A stretch of DNA of 40,897 bases from Desulfurococcales archaeon (GCA_015520735.1 WAPN01000017.1:1-40897); one strand, 5' to 3'. Positions 23,606 to 33,239 are shown, counted from the first letter of the stretch. The notes: generated by a model not told the origin, from the letters alone. Translations and numbers: made by a program.

Positions 23606-24502
23606 ATGGTAAAGATCGGGCTAATATATAAGCAACTAACACCACGAGATATTAAGGTACTAAATAGTATAGAGAGAGGGATGAAGAAATACGAGTATGT
23701 GCCATTAGAACTCATCGAAAAATACTCAAAATTGCCCGAGACACACATTGTCCTAATTCTCTCAAAACTCCACAGACTAAAACTTGTTAAACGGAAAACA
23801 ATTGCTGGATACAAGTCATTTCGATTAACATATTTGGGTCTCGACATGCTTGCATTAAACATGCTTGTCCGCATGAATGTGGTCGAGGCTATAGGCGATA
23901 AATTGGCTGTTGGCAAGGAGAGCGAGATATTCTGTGCCCTGGCACCTGGTGGTAAGCGAATTGCTGTGAAATTCATGAGGATCGGTAGGACAAGCTTCCA
24001 TATGACTCGTCGAGTAAGAGAGTGGGCTGATAATCCTCGATTAGACTGGTATAAGCAAGCCAAGATTGCCGCGGAGAGAGAATACAAGGCGACAAAAGAG
24101 ATCTACAGAGAGGGTGGCAGTGTTCCATCACCGATTGCATATAACAGGCATGCAGTTGTCACTGAGTTTATTGAGGGCATTGAACTGTATCGGAAGCCTG
24201 AAATACGGGATCCTTATGCCGTGTTGGTGAAAATTCTTGATACCATACGTATCGCGTACACAAAAGTCGGGATCGTGCATGGTGACCTAAGCGAGTACAA
24301 TGTATTGGTTGATCTCATGAAAAATAGGCCCTATATAATAGACTGGCCTCAGTATGTTTATAAGGATCATCCCCAATCGGAAGAACTATTGAGGAGAGAT
24401 ATAGAATATATAATCAGATTCTTCCGTAAGCAATACATGGTAGAGATAGACACTGTTAAAGCTCTTAAATATGTGCGGGGAGAAGATGAACAAATCGAAT
24501 GA
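23606..24502 (+). CDS. rio2: Rio2 serine/threonine protein kinase
   Basis: Atypical kinase/ATPase needed for maturation of the small ribosomal subunit. 298 residues from ATG 23606, with GGTGA just upstream. Residues 1-90 form the N-terminal winged helix characteristic of Rio2 (YEYVPLELIEKYSKLPE, KSFRLTYLGLDMLAL). Kinase features: AIGDKLAVGKESEIF (95-109), lysine K122 in IAVKFMRIGRTSF, the flexible-loop region RREVADNPRLDWYKQAKIAAEREY-like segment (134-160), catalytic HGDLSEYNVLV (225-235, D227) and metal-binding IIDWPQ (D246). The last 17 bases overlap the next gene, indicating coupling. Confidence 0.95.
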   Translation: MVKIGLIYKQLTPRDIKVLNSIERGMKKYEYVPLELIEKYSKLPETHIVLILSKLHRLKLVKRKTIAGYKSFRLTYLGLDMLALNMLVRMNVVEAIGDKLAVGKESEIFCALAPGGKRIAVKFMRIGRTSFHMTRRVREWADNPRLDWYKQAKIAAEREYKATKEIYREGGSVPSPIAYNRHAVVTEFIEGIELYRKPEIRDPYAVLVKILDTIRIAYTKVGIVHGDLSEYNVLVDLMKNRPYIIDWPQYVYKDHPQSEELLRRDIEYIIRFFRKQYMVEIDTVKALKYVRGEDEQIE

Positions 24503-26531
24503 TCAGAGAAACATAATCATAGTAGGTGTTGACATACTTCCCGGCTATAGCCCCTCATCATCTAATAAACAACCTCATTATGCAGTAGTATTTCTCAGAA
24601 ATGGTGAGGTTATAGACAGTTATGAAGACATTAGTTTTGCACGCATGATAAGACTACTCTGGGAATATAAACCCGATATACTGGCAATAGATAATGTCTT
24701 CGAGCTGAAAGAGACAGTTAGTGGTCTTTCCAAGCTGCTCACACTCTTCCCGCCTAATACTAGAATTGTCCAGGTAACAGGATGGGGCCCCGAAGCAGTT
24801 AATATTAAGACTGTTGCCCGAAATCACGGGATAGAGGTTCATGGCAAACTGTCTCCTCTTAAAACAGCTTATTTGGCAGCAATGATCGCATGGAAAGGTG
24901 GAGGGGCAACTCTTCGCCTCCTAGAAGAGAAGACAAAGATCATAGTCACGAAGGGTAGGAGTGTAAGCCATGGAGGTATGAGCTATAATCGGTTCATGAG
25001 AAGTATAAGAGCCTCTATCCTAGCGACAACTAAGGAGATCAAACGGGTACTTGATAGGAACAAGCTCGACTATGATGTAACCTTTAAGAAAAGCATGGGT
25101 GGCCTCGAAAGAAGCGTCTTCGTAGTGTATGCGCCACGCGAGAAACTCTATGGATTAATAAAGCCCATTAAGAACAAAAGTGTCCGTGTTATCATTAAAC
25201 CAATATATCGGGAAAAAATTGTTCTTGAAACACCACATAAAAAGCCAGGCAAGAGCCGCGGAATAATTATAGGATTAGACCCTGGTATCTACACCGGTGT
25301 AGCAGTTATAGATCTTGATGGTACCCCTCTTCTGACATTCAGTTCTAAGAACCTTGATAGAGCAGATATACTCGGAATGGTCTCTGGGCTTGGAAGAGTA
25401 GTAATGGTAGCCACAGATGTCTCTAAACCGCCGGCCAATGTTAAGAAACTAGCGTCAACCCTCAATGTACAACTTTTCATCCCTGATAGAGATCTTTCTA
25501 CTGAGGAAAAGCAAGAGATAGTACGAGGTATTAAGGCCAGATACCCGTGGATCGAAATAGATGATACTCATGAGCGTGATGCATTAGCTGCCGCATACAA
25601 AGCATACCTGACCATAAGAGATAAGATGATACAAGCCGAGGCCAAAGCCTCTGAAATGACTTTTCCGATCAACATTGATAGGGTCAAGATAATGGTTGCA
25701 ATGGGTGCTAGCATAGCAGAAGCTATTGAGTGCGAGATAGAGAAGGCCGTTACAATGGTTAAAGAGGAAGTAGAAACTCCTAGGAAGAAGCCTAGAAGGG
25801 TGCCGTCGTTTAGTGAGAAAGAGCTCATGGACAAAATAGATGTTCTATCCCGGAAAATCAAAGTGATCGAGGCCGAAAAGCATAGGCTTTTGGATCAGCT
25901 TAAACAATATAAAAGACGGGTTGAAGAGCTCGAGCTAGAGCTCAAAACACTGAAGCTCAGCCGCAACGGTAATGATGAGCTTGTTCGCCGCATCTATATA
26001 TTGGAGCAGGAAAACAGAGATCTATCGCAGAGATTGAAAAGGGCTCTCGAAGAACTACATCGTATTAAGGAGGAAAAGAAAAACCTTGTTGAGGTAGTGA
26101 AAAAGATAGTTCGCGGAAATTATGTAAACGTGCTTTCAACTGAAACGTTCAGTCCCAGTTTGATCTCATGGGTCCGGAACAGTGATTATCCTCCATTAAT
26201 TCATGTACGTAATCCCGGAACATTATTGGCTGAACATATATTATTGCTTAAACAAGAGAGGATAGGATTACTCCTCGAAAAACCTATTAGTGTCGATGGA
26301 GTGCCTGTTCTCGTTCTCAATAATTATGACCATGTATTCCTAGAAGATGAATTATTCGTCGAACCACGGGTTATCGATGACCTGGAGAATGTGTGGGAGG
26401 AGATCAGAAGAAGAGAGGAGGAAGATAAATTCACGAAAATAGTCAGGTTGATCGAGGAGTACAAGAAAGAAAGAAAGAAAAGATTGGGGCTGAAAAAAGA
26501 GCCGAGTCTCTGGGAATTCGACAAGTACTAG
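24486..26531 (+). CDS. DUF460 protein, predicted RNase H/RuvC-fold nuclease with coiled coil
   Basis: 681 residues from ATG 24486 (GGGGAGA upstream); ATG 24471 is possible. The first half looks like an RNase H-fold domain ([11 protein letters not shown] at 10-20, [10 protein letters not shown] at 65-74). A second, better-formed one starts at about 258: [20 protein letters not shown] (D265), [20 protein letters not shown] (D311) and [18 protein letters not shown] (358-375), with acids placed as in RuvC/YqgF nucleases. A coiled coil spans about 440-535 ([21 protein letters not shown]...[10 protein letters not shown]), then a C-terminal domain (540-681). The DUF460 family is archaea-wide and uncharacterised. 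It follows Rio2 with overlapping ends. Confidence 0.87.
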   Translation: MNKSNDQRNIIIVGVDILPGYSPSSSNKQPHYAVVFLRNGEVIDSYEDISFARMIRLLWEYKPDILAIDNVFELKETVSGLSKLLTLFPPNTRIVQVTGWGPEAVNIKTVARNHGIEVHGKLSPLKTAYLAAMIAWKGGGATLRLLEEKTKIIVTKGRSVSHGGMSYNRFMRSIRASILATTKEIKRVLDRNKLDYDVTFKKSMGGLERSVFVVYAPREKLYGLIKPIKNKSVRVIIKPIYREKIVLETPHKKPGKSRGIIIGLDPGIYTGVAVIDLDGTPLLTFSSKNLDRADILGMVSGLGRVVMVATDVSKPPANVKKLASTLNVQLFIPDRDLSTEEKQEIVRGIKARYPWIEIDDTHERDALAAAYKAYLTIRDKMIQAEAKASEMTFPINIDRVKIMVAMGASIAEAIECEIEKAVTMVKEEVETPRKKPRRVPSFSEKELMDKIDVLSRKIKVIEAEKHRLLDQLKQYKRRVEELELELKTLKLSRNGNDELVRRIYILEQENRDLSQRLKRALEELHRIKEEKKNLVEVVKKIVRGNYVNVLSTETFSPSLISWVRNSDYPPLIHVRNPGTLLAEHILLLKQERIGLLLEKPISVDGVPVLVLNNYDHVFLEDELFVEPRVIDDLENVWEEIRRREEEDKFTKIVRLIEEYKKERKKRLGLKKEPSLWEFDKY

Positions 26532-27754
26532 TATAGTGTCTCCTTTCCCTCTAGTATTAGATTGGTTATCTTCGTTATGTTGGCGAGCTCTTCATCCGCT
26601 ATGGCTGTGGCCTCAGATTTGATGTGAGCCGGTATTTCGTCGGTGTTGTTTGGCGGTATGATCTTTATGCTTGCCATGAGGGGTTTATCGATAGGTTTAC
26701 CTATCTGGCTAAGCAGCTCAACGTAAACATCTCTGGCGTAGTCGAGCTCCTTGTATATTCTCTCAGCTATTCTTCTAGCAACAATATTGTAGATCTTACC
26801 TACGTGGTTCACTGGGTTCTTGCCAGCTGTTGCCTCGAGGCTTATAGGCCTCATCGGAGGGATTAGGCCATTGGCACGATTTCCTCTACCTGTCGCGCCA
26901 TCATCTCCATGCTCAGCCGATGTACCGGTGACTGTTAGATAAACAATGCCTTTCTCAGGCATATCCGCAGTATTTACATATACCTTAACATCATAGTCTG
27001 GGACGAGCTTTGATGCCAGGTCTAGTATATCGTTAACTATCTGTTCTTTCACGCTTAGGTATTCATCCAAGTCTTTAACCAGCGAACCAATTATGGCCGC
27101 GGCAATCGTTAGGACTATACTCTTTTCCCTACGCAGCCCCATTACTTTTATGTCTTCGCCAACAGCAGGGTTTTTCTTCTTGTACTCGGGGGAGTTTAGG
27201 AGCTTCTCAGCATTATAGACTAGCTTCTCGAGAGGGGATAAGGGGGCGTATCCGACCCCGATGCTCGTATCGTTTGCAAGGGGAATACCTGTTCCTGCCT
27301 CGAACACGGAAACAAGGTCGGCGCTTCCCTTACGTACTTTATAATCGATAATCACATGAACGTCTGGATCGAGGAATCTCATGTTCTTTTTAAGCCAGTT
27401 CCTTACAGCTTCAACAATTATTCTACCATAAGGTATCTTCACAACACCATCCTCTGTCTTGACCTCTGTTGTTGCTCTACCGGCGACGACTATATAGATC
27501 GGTTCAAGTACAGTGCCTCCACCAAATCTTGGATTGGCTTGTCCTCCAACCAGCAATGTCTTGTCGAGGTTATGGTGGAGGACTACGCCGAACTCTTTCA
27601 AATAGTATTTGCTTAGAAGCCTTGATGCTTCTTCGCTTGCTGAATCGGCAATGTAGTCAGGATGGCCAAGTCCTTTACGTTCTACCAGCTCTACCTTCAT
27701 ATCGGTTACGCTCTCGAACTTTAATGTCTCGACAACAATGTTTCTTTCAACCAT
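26528..27754 (-). CDS. mat: S-adenosylmethionine synthetase, archaeal type
   Basis: Makes S-adenosylmethionine from methionine and ATP. 408 residues from ATG 27754, which is preceded by GGTGGTTAAC; an upstream in-frame start at 27775 adds MKLMVVN and is less likely. Archaeal MAT signature: [26 protein letters not shown] near residues 25-50, [95 protein letters not shown]. This class is unlike the bacterial/eukaryal enzyme in sequence. Ends overlap by four bases with the convergent DUF460 gene. Confidence 0.97.
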   Translation of the reverse strand: MVERNIVVETLKFESVTDMKVELVERKGLGHPDYIADSASEEASRLLSKYYLKEFGVVLHHNLDKTLLVGGQANPRFGGGTVLEPIYIVVAGRATTEVKTEDGVVKIPYGRIIVEAVRNWLKKNMRFLDPDVHVIIDYKVRKGSADLVSVFEAGTGIPLANDTSIGVGYAPLSPLEKLVYNAEKLLNSPEYKKKNPAVGEDIKVMGLRREKSIVLTIAAAIIGSLVKDLDEYLSVKEQIVNDILDLASKLVPDYDVKVYVNTADMPEKGIVYLTVTGTSAEHGDDGATGRGNRANGLIPPMRPISLEATAGKNPVNHVGKIYNIVARRIAERIYKELDYARDVYVELLSQIGKPIDKPLMASIKIIPPNNTDEIPAHIKSEATAIADEELANITKITNLILEGKETLY

Positions 27755-27857
27755 GTTAACCACCATTAGCTTCAAGTCTAAATACTTATGTTCTTAGAAT
27801 TTTCTAGTATGTAGAAAGTAATTTTAAGTGTATTTATCCATCCCTTGTTATTCCCAC

Positions 27858-27897
27858 TGATTGAAATCAACATATTTTGTTTGAAAACAAAAACTAA
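27858..27897. promoter_or_regulatory. Paired inverted repeats upstream of mat and after the Rqc2-like gene
   Basis: TGATT-GA-AATCA (27858-27869) and TTTTGTTT-GA-AAACAAAA (27875-27892) are perfect palindromes with the same GA spacer, six bases apart. On the minus strand the second one is a T-rich tract about 20-40 bases after the Rqc2-like stop, so it may act as terminator; it is also about 100 bases upstream of the mat start. Either role is inference. Confidence 0.3.
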
Positions 27898-27916
27898 AAG
27901 CGAGCATTGTTTATTC

Positions 27917-29881
27917 TCAATTATTATAAGTCTCTCCTTTATCCGCCTTTATTATGCGGGATGGCCCTGGGACTCTGTACATGATTTCCTCGCTGGTAAC
28001 AGACAAGGTAGTATTTGCTCTATTTCTAAGCACCGCCATTATCTTATCCGCTAATTCTTTTCCACGGTGTTCACCGGGTATAAGTACTACATAAGCTAGG
28101 CTTCGTTGTCTAACTAGGTGTTCGGGCCCAATAATAACTCTCTGATACACGCCATAGATAGGATCATCGATCTCCTCAATTCCTAGGGCGAGTTTCATCT
28201 CCACCCTGAGAAACCGTTTCTTACCGTAAACCATGAAGGCACCCTTAGCGAGATATTCACCACTTGGAGGCGATTTCGATACTTGGTCGCCCCTCACCCA
28301 GAATACATCGAGGGCCCCCACGCCTTCCTTCCAGCCTCTCGAATAGCATGCCGCTATGACTGCTGCCTCCTCGATACTTTTAATACCTGGATTCTTTCCC
28401 TGGGTCTTGATGACTGTGACAGGGCCACCGTGTATCTCTGCATGCAGGAATATATCTTCTGGTGACAGGTATTTTCTCACGATGGTCTCGTTCTGTCCTG
28501 CGTCTCTTCCACCAATGACGAGTAATCCCTCGCTGGTTATGAGCCAATGGTATTTTTCGTACCAGTGCTTAGGCCTTATGCCCTTAGTGATCCTGGTCTC
28601 AATTTTAGATTTCTTCTCCTCAAGCTCTCGGATTCTTTCCAGAAGTTTTTCTGCCTCTTTCTCTGCTCTCCTAGCTTTACCACGTAGCTCTCCCGCTTTC
28701 TTCTTAATTTCTAGGATGTTTTTCCACGCATTAAATCTAACATCTATCTCTACAGGTTCACCACGTACTTTCACCAGAACCTTGCCTTCACCGGGATTAA
28801 CTGAAACTATCCCGGGACACTTTGCCCTGATTTTCTTCCACCCACTCTCTTTTCTGGTCCGGTCTATGCATTCAAGTAGTTTTTCAAACAATGGATAATT
28901 TGCTTGTAGTATATCGGAGATCTTTTCCAGTTTTTCGGCCTTCGCCTTATATTCATCAATAGTTTTACATAATTTCTCATATGATTTCTTTAGCCTACTA
29001 ATTTCACTCATTATTCTTGATTCTTCTCGCTTTTCTGCAAACCTTCTCTCATATTGGGAGAAATACGGATCTAGAGCTTCATCAAGGGTATTCATTTCCT
29101 TGATTTCGGCCTCGTATAGCTCAGTATATAGAATGGGTTTGTATGCAGTTATTAGTTCGAGTCTATTATCTATGTAGATGAGATAGCCTTTTCCTCGATA
29201 GGCCTCAATAAGTAGTTCGTTCAACTTATCTCTTAATGTAGCGATGTCTCCGTCCGAGATTATGCTGGGCTTAGCGGATTTAGAATCGTATAGTCCTGCG
29301 CGGAGCAGCATTTCCTCAGCAATATATCCTGGAAGCCCCCATCCCTTCACGATGCCACGGACCAGGTCTTTTCCCTGGAGAAGCAGGCCTCGCAGCTCGT
29401 CGGTACTCATCCCTGTCGGGTTAGGTCTTAATGGTGGTGGGCGATATATTTGTCCCCTCTTGATCTCTCTATCTCTTAGTTTTTCAAATCTATTTGCATA
29501 TAGGATCTTATTGTCCTCATCAGTTATGACGAGAAAACCGCGAGGCATGATCTCATTATAAATTATTAGCACTTTATCATGACACTCAATCATGAGTTTG
29601 ATTATTCTTTCCCACCAAGGCATGTCGATTTGCTTTATTCTACATCCTCGTAAGTATTTCCTGAAGTATGCAGCGATGCGATCGATTCCTTTCTCTCTAG
29701 GTTCAACCATTGATAGATGTATTCTTATACTTGGTTCTATTTTGAGCAGCGTCTTGCCTCTATTAGGACATCGGAGCTTAAATAGCCAGTAATGACCACA
29801 CCAATAGATATTCTCGATTCTACATTCGCTCAAATTTTTCCCTGTATTTGCACACCAGCTTGTCAGGTCTATAATGTCCAT
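27917..29881 (-). CDS. NFACT-family protein (Rqc2/NEMF/FbpA homologue)
   Basis: Ribosome-quality-control factor family that binds stalled large subunits and peptidyl-tRNA. 654 residues from ATG 29881. N-terminal NFACT-N domain (MDIIDLTSWCANTGKNL, then IEPSIRIHLS, FRKYLRGCRIKQID), helix-hairpin-like region (TGMSTDELRGLLLQGKDLVRGIVKGWGLPGYIAEEML), a long coiled coil with central hinge (about 280-430), and C-terminal NFACT-R domain (HWYEKYHWLITSEGLLVIGGRDAGQNETIVRKYLSPEDIFLHAEIHGGPVTVIK, then GEYLAKGAFMVYGKKRFL). Alternative starts: ATG 29929 or TTG 29896; the latter has GGGTG upstream. Whether it adds C-terminal tails as bacterial RqcH does is unknown. Confidence 0.9.
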   Translation of the reverse strand: MDIIDLTSWCANTGKNLSECRIENIYWCGHYWLFKLRCPNRGKTLLKIEPSIRIHLSMVEPREKGIDRIAAYFRKYLRGCRIKQIDMPWWERIIKLMIECHDKVLIIYNEIMPRGFLVITDEDNKILYANRFEKLRDREIKRGQIYRPPPLRPNPTGMSTDELRGLLLQGKDLVRGIVKGWGLPGYIAEEMLLRAGLYDSKSAKPSIISDGDIATLRDKLNELLIEAYRGKGYLIYIDNRLELITAYKPILYTELYEAEIKEMNTLDEALDPYFSQYERRFAEKREESRIMSEISRLKKSYEKLCKTIDEYKAKAEKLEKISDILQANYPLFEKLLECIDRTRKESGWKKIRAKCPGIVSVNPGEGKVLVKVRGEPVEIDVRFNAWKNILEIKKKAGELRGKARRAEKEAEKLLERIRELEEKKSKIETRITKGIRPKHWYEKYHWLITSEGLLVIGGRDAGQNETIVRKYLSPEDIFLHAEIHGGPVTVIKTQGKNPGIKSIEEAAVIAACYSRGWKEGVGALDVFWVRGDQVSKSPPSGEYLAKGAFMVYGKKRFLRVEMKLALGIEEIDDPIYGVYQRVIIGPEHLVRQRSLAYVVLIPGEHRGKELADKIMAVLRNRANTTLSVTSEEIMYRVPGPSRIIKADKGETYNN

Positions 29882-29978
29882 TGATTTCTTGATCAATAAC
29901 AAACACCCACTGCTCGGATGCAACACCATATTAAATATAGATATGTTTTATCTAACTGTATTATCCTAGAAATCCCTG

Positions 29979-30278
29979 GTGCTGACAGCCTTGTTTAGCT
30001 ACAATAGAATAGATGATGAGATCGTTAAGATCAGGGGGTTGACGGGCTTGTTTTACGGGATCATAGCCTATATATTTTATAGGATTGGTTTGTGGGCTAA
30101 TCCGTTGTTATCCAGTATTATATGGGTATTATCGGTGGTTGTATATATAGGCACAATCTTGTTTGTAGTTAGAAAACTCGGTATCAATGACTGGTTCCAC
30201 GGATTTTTCAGGGGGATCGTTACTTATTACTGTACGTGGTTATTTATTCTTTTAATCCTCTATGATCTCGTCGGATAA
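29979..30278 (+). CDS. Small membrane protein, EMC6-like (tentative)
   Basis: 99 residues with three hydrophobic helices (about 21-37, 43-63 and 74-97) after a short charged N-terminus (NRIDDEIVKIRG). The pattern KIRGLTGLFYGIIAYIFY, then a loop, a second helix, and FHGFFRGIVTYYCTWLFILLILYDL at the end resembles by eye eukaryotic EMC6 (Rab5-interacting family), whose last helix reads [20 protein letters not shown]. EMC6 is part of the ER membrane-protein insertase; archaeal EMC6-like proteins would be inserted near Oxa1-type insertases. GTG start at 29979 has no ribosome site, suggesting a leaderless transcript. Divergent from the Rqc2-like gene. Alternative: an unrelated small membrane protein. 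Confidence 0.5.
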   Translation: MLTALFSYNRIDDEIVKIRGLTGLFYGIIAYIFYRIGLWANPLLSSIIWVLSVVVYIGTILFVVRKLGINDWFHGFFRGIVTYYCTWLFILLILYDLVG

Positions 30279-30869
30279 TATTTCCTTCAAAATATGATCT
30301 GGTATCCGCTTAGATAGGATGTACTCCTTTAGTCCTGGAGCCAATAATGGCTTATCGTCCTGGATAGGATATCGGAATGGCAAGAAGATGTGCCCCTCAT
30401 TAGTATTTATTTTCACTCCATCAACATATTTGAATCCATTCATAGAGCTATGTTTCCACAAATACACCACGTAATAAACAGCCCCATCGATACTGTATTG
30501 TCCATCCCCAATATTCCTCTTTAAAGCCCTAGGCGCTCTAGAGCTTAGCAACTCCCTAGTCCTACCACGTGGTGGATAATCGCCGAGTATCCCACCTATT
30601 ACCAGGTATTTGCTAAGGAGATCATCATAAGTTAATGATTTTTCGGCCTGGGGATCAAGGATTACGATCTTCTCCTGCGGCACAAGCTCTAATATACTCT
30701 TATCATATACTCGGCCGTACTTGTACAATATTTTCTTATATCTTGCTGGTATATTCGTAAACCAAAGCATATCTCTGTCTCCGACTATTAGGCCTGCATG
30801 CCTGTACTCAAGAAGTAACCATAAACCAATCTCAGGCTCAAGATGCTCGATCACTATTATGGGCTTCAT
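30252..30869 (-). CDS. SPOUT-type methyltransferase (DUF431 / Sfm1-like)
   Basis: Predicted SAM-dependent methyltransferase with a trefoil-knot SPOUT fold. The family signature LVIGGILGDYPPRGRTRELLSSRAPRALKRNIG (about 88-120) is very clear and holds the SAM-binding knot. Strands IIVIEHLEPEIGLWLLLEYRH and the end region HIFLPFRYPIQDDKPLLAPGL also fit. In yeast, the homologue Sfm1 methylates an arginine of ribosomal protein S3; a ribosomal target here is inference. 205 residues. It starts inside the end of the MBL-protein gene (32-base overlap, 30838-30869), implying coupling, and its 3' end overlaps the convergent EMC6-like gene by 27 bases. Confidence 0.88.
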   Translation of the reverse strand: MKPIIVIEHLEPEIGLWLLLEYRHAGLIVGDRDMLWFTNIPARYKKILYKYGRVYDKSILELVPQEKIVILDPQAEKSLTYDDLLSKYLVIGGILGDYPPRGRTRELLSSRAPRALKRNIGDGQYSIDGAVYYVVYLWKHSSMNGFKYVDGVKINTNEGHIFLPFRYPIQDDKPLLAPGLKEYILSKRIPDHILKEILSDEIIED

Positions 30870-31758
30870 CTCTTGTCCCCCGCCAAAGCTCTCTTCTCAG
30901 GGCTTCAAGCTGCTCTATTGGTTGTCCCATGTATTCGGCGGCTGTCAATACTTCTGCATTACGAAAGGCAGCAATTTCTATGATGTCTATGATCCTATCC
31001 TTATAATCTAAGTCTCTCAGCAAATGATGATCTACAATGATCGTCCTTGGTCCTTCAGCATTACCAGCTATTCTCATTAGATTGTATAAGCCCTTCTCTA
31101 CGTCTTCCCGCCTCATCTTTTCCCCCTCGAAATAGGTTGGGGGACCACTAATGATCAGTATATCGGGTCTTTTTTCTAGAATCCATTTGAGAGGTACCTC
31201 ACTTATTGGGCCCTGTACATCGCTGGCATGAAGTATTCTGTACCCGTTTATATCTATAAGAGTCATTATTACCCATCCCAGCTTGGTATCGTCGGGTCCA
31301 TGAGGCATTGGCGGTGAGAACAAAATCCTGATACCATCGTCTAAGACATATGAGTTCCCATCGGAATAGATTATTTTTCGGGCTAAATCCTGCACCCTCA
31401 TTTTCTTCAGCAATATATAGGCTCTAACCCTTTGGCTGTGATTGATCATTTGCTCCGGGTGTTTTATGTAGAGTGTCTTCCCCCGATAAAACTCATGTTC
31501 TCCTTCACGGTATAGATAGTGGTCTCTATGGTAATGGCTTATGATAACTATGTCTGTATCGGACATTTCATCATGTATGATCCCTAAGTGTTTCTCTAAT
31601 CTCTCAAGCTCTATAGGATGTGGTGGCAACCCATATCTTCTAGGGGCGAAACTAACGCCTGGATCGATGAAGATCTTATGTGAACCAGCATCAATTACTG
31701 TCGCCATGCCCCTGGTACCCATGCTATCAAAGCCGATCAGCTTTATTTTGGCCCGCAA
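30838..31758 (-). CDS. Metallo-beta-lactamase-fold protein (UPF0282 type)
   Basis: 306 residues with the zinc motif SHYHRDHYLY (H-x-H-x-D-H), an early IDPGVSFAPRRYGLPPHPIE that is typical of the archaeal UPF0282 set, HGPDDTKLGWVIM, LHASDVQGP (late Asp) and IVDHHLLRDLDYKD (late His). These fit a binuclear zinc hydrolase, most often phosphodiesterases or nucleases, but no substrate is known for this family. TTG start at 31758 (LRAKIKLIGF), preceded by AGGGGTAGGA. It is divergent from nucS with a 46-base gap and is coupled to the SPOUT methyltransferase gene. Confidence 0.86.
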   Translation of the reverse strand: MRAKIKLIGFDSMGTRGMATVIDAGSHKIFIDPGVSFAPRRYGLPPHPIELERLEKHLGIIHDEMSDTDIVIISHYHRDHYLYREGEHEFYRGKTLYIKHPEQMINHSQRVRAYILLKKMRVQDLARKIIYSDGNSYVLDDGIRILFSPPMPHGPDDTKLGWVIMTLIDINGYRILHASDVQGPISEVPLKWILEKRPDILIISGPPTYFEGEKMRREDVEKGLYNLMRIAGNAEGPRTIIVDHHLLRDLDYKDRIIDIIEIAAFRNAEVLTAAEYMGQPIEQLEALRRELWRGTRDEAHNSDRAS

Positions 31759-31804
31759 AATATATCCTACCCCTAGGTCTCTTCATAGTGAAAGAATTAT
31801 TTCT

Positions 31805-32635
31805 ATGCTTATTTACTTAGTTCTAAGCGGTTGCGATGGTGTTAGTGGCTTGAGGCTAGAGGTCATAGAGAAACCTAGCCTAGAAAAAGCATTTGCATAT
31901 ATCAAGGAATCCTTGATCAGCAAGGACTATCTGGTAGTCTTTGGAGAATGCTACGTAGAATACGAGGGCAGGGGCTCGTCAAGGCTGACCAGTGGCGAAC
32001 GTATGCTAATAGTGAAGCAAGATGGAGCAGTCCTCCTACATAGACCTGAAGGTTATTCTCCGGTCAATTGGCAGCCTTCAACCTCAAGTATTGAGATAAG
32101 GCTTCTGCATGATGGTAAACTATTGATAACTGCCATTAGATCTAGGCCACGCGAAATACTGAGAATATACTTCACAAACATTGAAGCAGTAATAAAGGGA
32201 CGCCTTAATGATAATGGAGAGTTCGTGATGTACCTCAGCGAAGCTGAGATAAGGGACATAATCTATGATAACCCAGAAATACTTGAGAAAGGCCTCCGAA
32301 TAGTGGAGAAGGAGAAACCCATAGATATAGGCTATATTGACCTGTTTGGATACGATATTAATGGAAACCCCGTAATCATAGAGCTGAAAAGAGTGCCCGC
32401 CTCCAAGGAGGCGGTGAGACAACTCTACAGTTATATTGTTCAATACGAGAAAAAATATGGTATCAAGCCGAGAGGCATACTTGTTGCACCGGCATTCTAT
32501 AAGTCGGCAATAGACGTTGCTGAAAAGATGGGTATAGAGTGGAAAGAGATCAATATACAAAAGCTGTGGCGGATGAAGAAAAAGAGGCATGAAAAGGAGG
32601 TGAGCACACTTGACCGGTTCCTTAAGCGTCGATGA
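31805..32635 (+). CDS. nucS: NucS/EndoMS mismatch-specific endonuclease
   Basis: RecB-like nuclease that cuts mismatched or branched DNA in archaea. N-terminal beta domain (about 15-130: EKPSLEKAFAYIKESL, HRPEGYSPVNWQPS, REILRIYFTNIEAVI), then the nuclease domain with NPEILEKGLRIVEKEKPIDIGYIDLFGYDINGNPVIIELKR: D179 and E193-L-K195 form the catalytic acids and the E-x-K motif, followed by SKEAVRQLYSYIVQY. The C-terminus reads VSTLDRFL (266-273), a degenerate PIP-box-like sequence; NucS is known to use PCNA. ATG 31805 gives a hydrophobic leader (MLIYLVLSG) that is not family-like; a TTG at 31850 (LRLEVIEKPSL) may be the true start. The frame is open far upstream but that part is a shadow. Confidence 0.93.
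   Translation: MLIYLVLSGCDGVSGLRLEVIEKPSLEKAFAYIKESLISKDYLVVFGECYVEYEGRGSSRLTSGERMLIVKQDGAVLLHRPEGYSPVNWQPSTSSIEIRLLHDGKLLITAIRSRPREILRIYFTNIEAVIKGRLNDNGEFVMYLSEAEIRDIIYDNPEILEKGLRIVEKEKPIDIGYIDLFGYDINGNPVIIELKRVPASKEAVRQLYSYIVQYEKKYGIKPRGILVAPAFYKSAIDVAEKMGIEWKEINIQKLWRMKKKRHEKEVSTLDRFLKRR
32596..32603 (+). promoter_or_regulatory. Full ribosome-binding site deciding a TTG start
   Basis: GGAGGTGA complements the archaeal 16S 3' end almost completely. It lies inside the nucS coding region and six bases before the TTG at 32610, fixing that codon as the methyltransferase start and implying translation independent of nucS termination. Confidence 0.6.
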
Positions 32636-33239
32636 ACTATACAATTTAACGTCGCGATCCTATGACACGCTCTATCGTGATGAACAGTATCAAAAGTATA
32701 GCACTATATTCGGGGTACTTGGCCTAGGCAGTCTCGATATAGTAGCCGATATAGGATGTGGCACGGGTCTCCTAATAGATTATCTCAAAGAAAAGAATAT
32801 ACACTACAATAGATATGTGTGTATGGACATTAGTGAAGGCATGATACAACGATCACAGGATAAACATAGTGATGATCCCAGGATAGTCTTCATATTAGCG
32901 GACGCTGAACAAATGCCTTTCCGAGACATGTTTTTCACCGAGATCTTCATGATAACCGCCTGGAATAATATCGGTAATAAGGAAAAAGCATTAAAAGAAA
33001 CATTTAGGATCATTGCTGAGGAAGGATTAGCTGTTGTGACTGCCCTCAAAAAAGCTAGGGACACGACTCCTGATCAGATAGATAGGAGATTTAGAGCGGT
33101 AGCAGAACATATCGATACCATATATGTTTACCGTGAAGCGAGGAGTATAATCAGACAATTCTTAAATACACCTAACTATATCATGGTAAAGCAGACCGGG
33201 AAAACCACTGAAGAGGATGAACCCCATGGTAGCAGCTAG
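32610..33239 (+). CDS. Class I SAM-dependent methyltransferase
   Basis: Rossmann-type methyltransferase. Motif [16 protein letters not shown] (about 45-59), acidic loop [14 protein letters not shown] with Asp for the SAM ribose, motif II-like [29 protein letters not shown], and a [20 protein letters not shown] segment as in UbiE-type enzymes. Residues about 155-209 are helical and charged and end HGSS. The catalytic target cannot be read. The TTG start is fixed by a strong GGAGGTGA. Overlaps nucS by 26 bases and the SmAP gene by 14-23. Small-molecule, RNA or protein substrate are all possible. A Trm112-dependent enzyme would be expected to have similar length, but this is not evidence. Confidence 0.85.
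   Translation: MTGSLSVDELYNLTSRSYDTLYRDEQYQKYSTIFGVLGLGSLDIVADIGCGTGLLIDYLKEKNIHYNRYVCMDISEGMIQRSQDKHSDDPRIVFILADAEQMPFRDMFFTEIFMITAWNNIGNKEKALKETFRIIAEEGLAVVTALKKARDTTPDQIDRRFRAVAEHIDTIYVYREARSIIRQFLNTPNYIMVKQTGKTTEEDEPHGSS

Noticed and set aside
31541-31804. Upstream in-frame extension of nucS
   Set aside because: The bases are the minus-strand MBL gene read in another frame; the translated part is Ser/Cys/Pro-rich and not like NucS.
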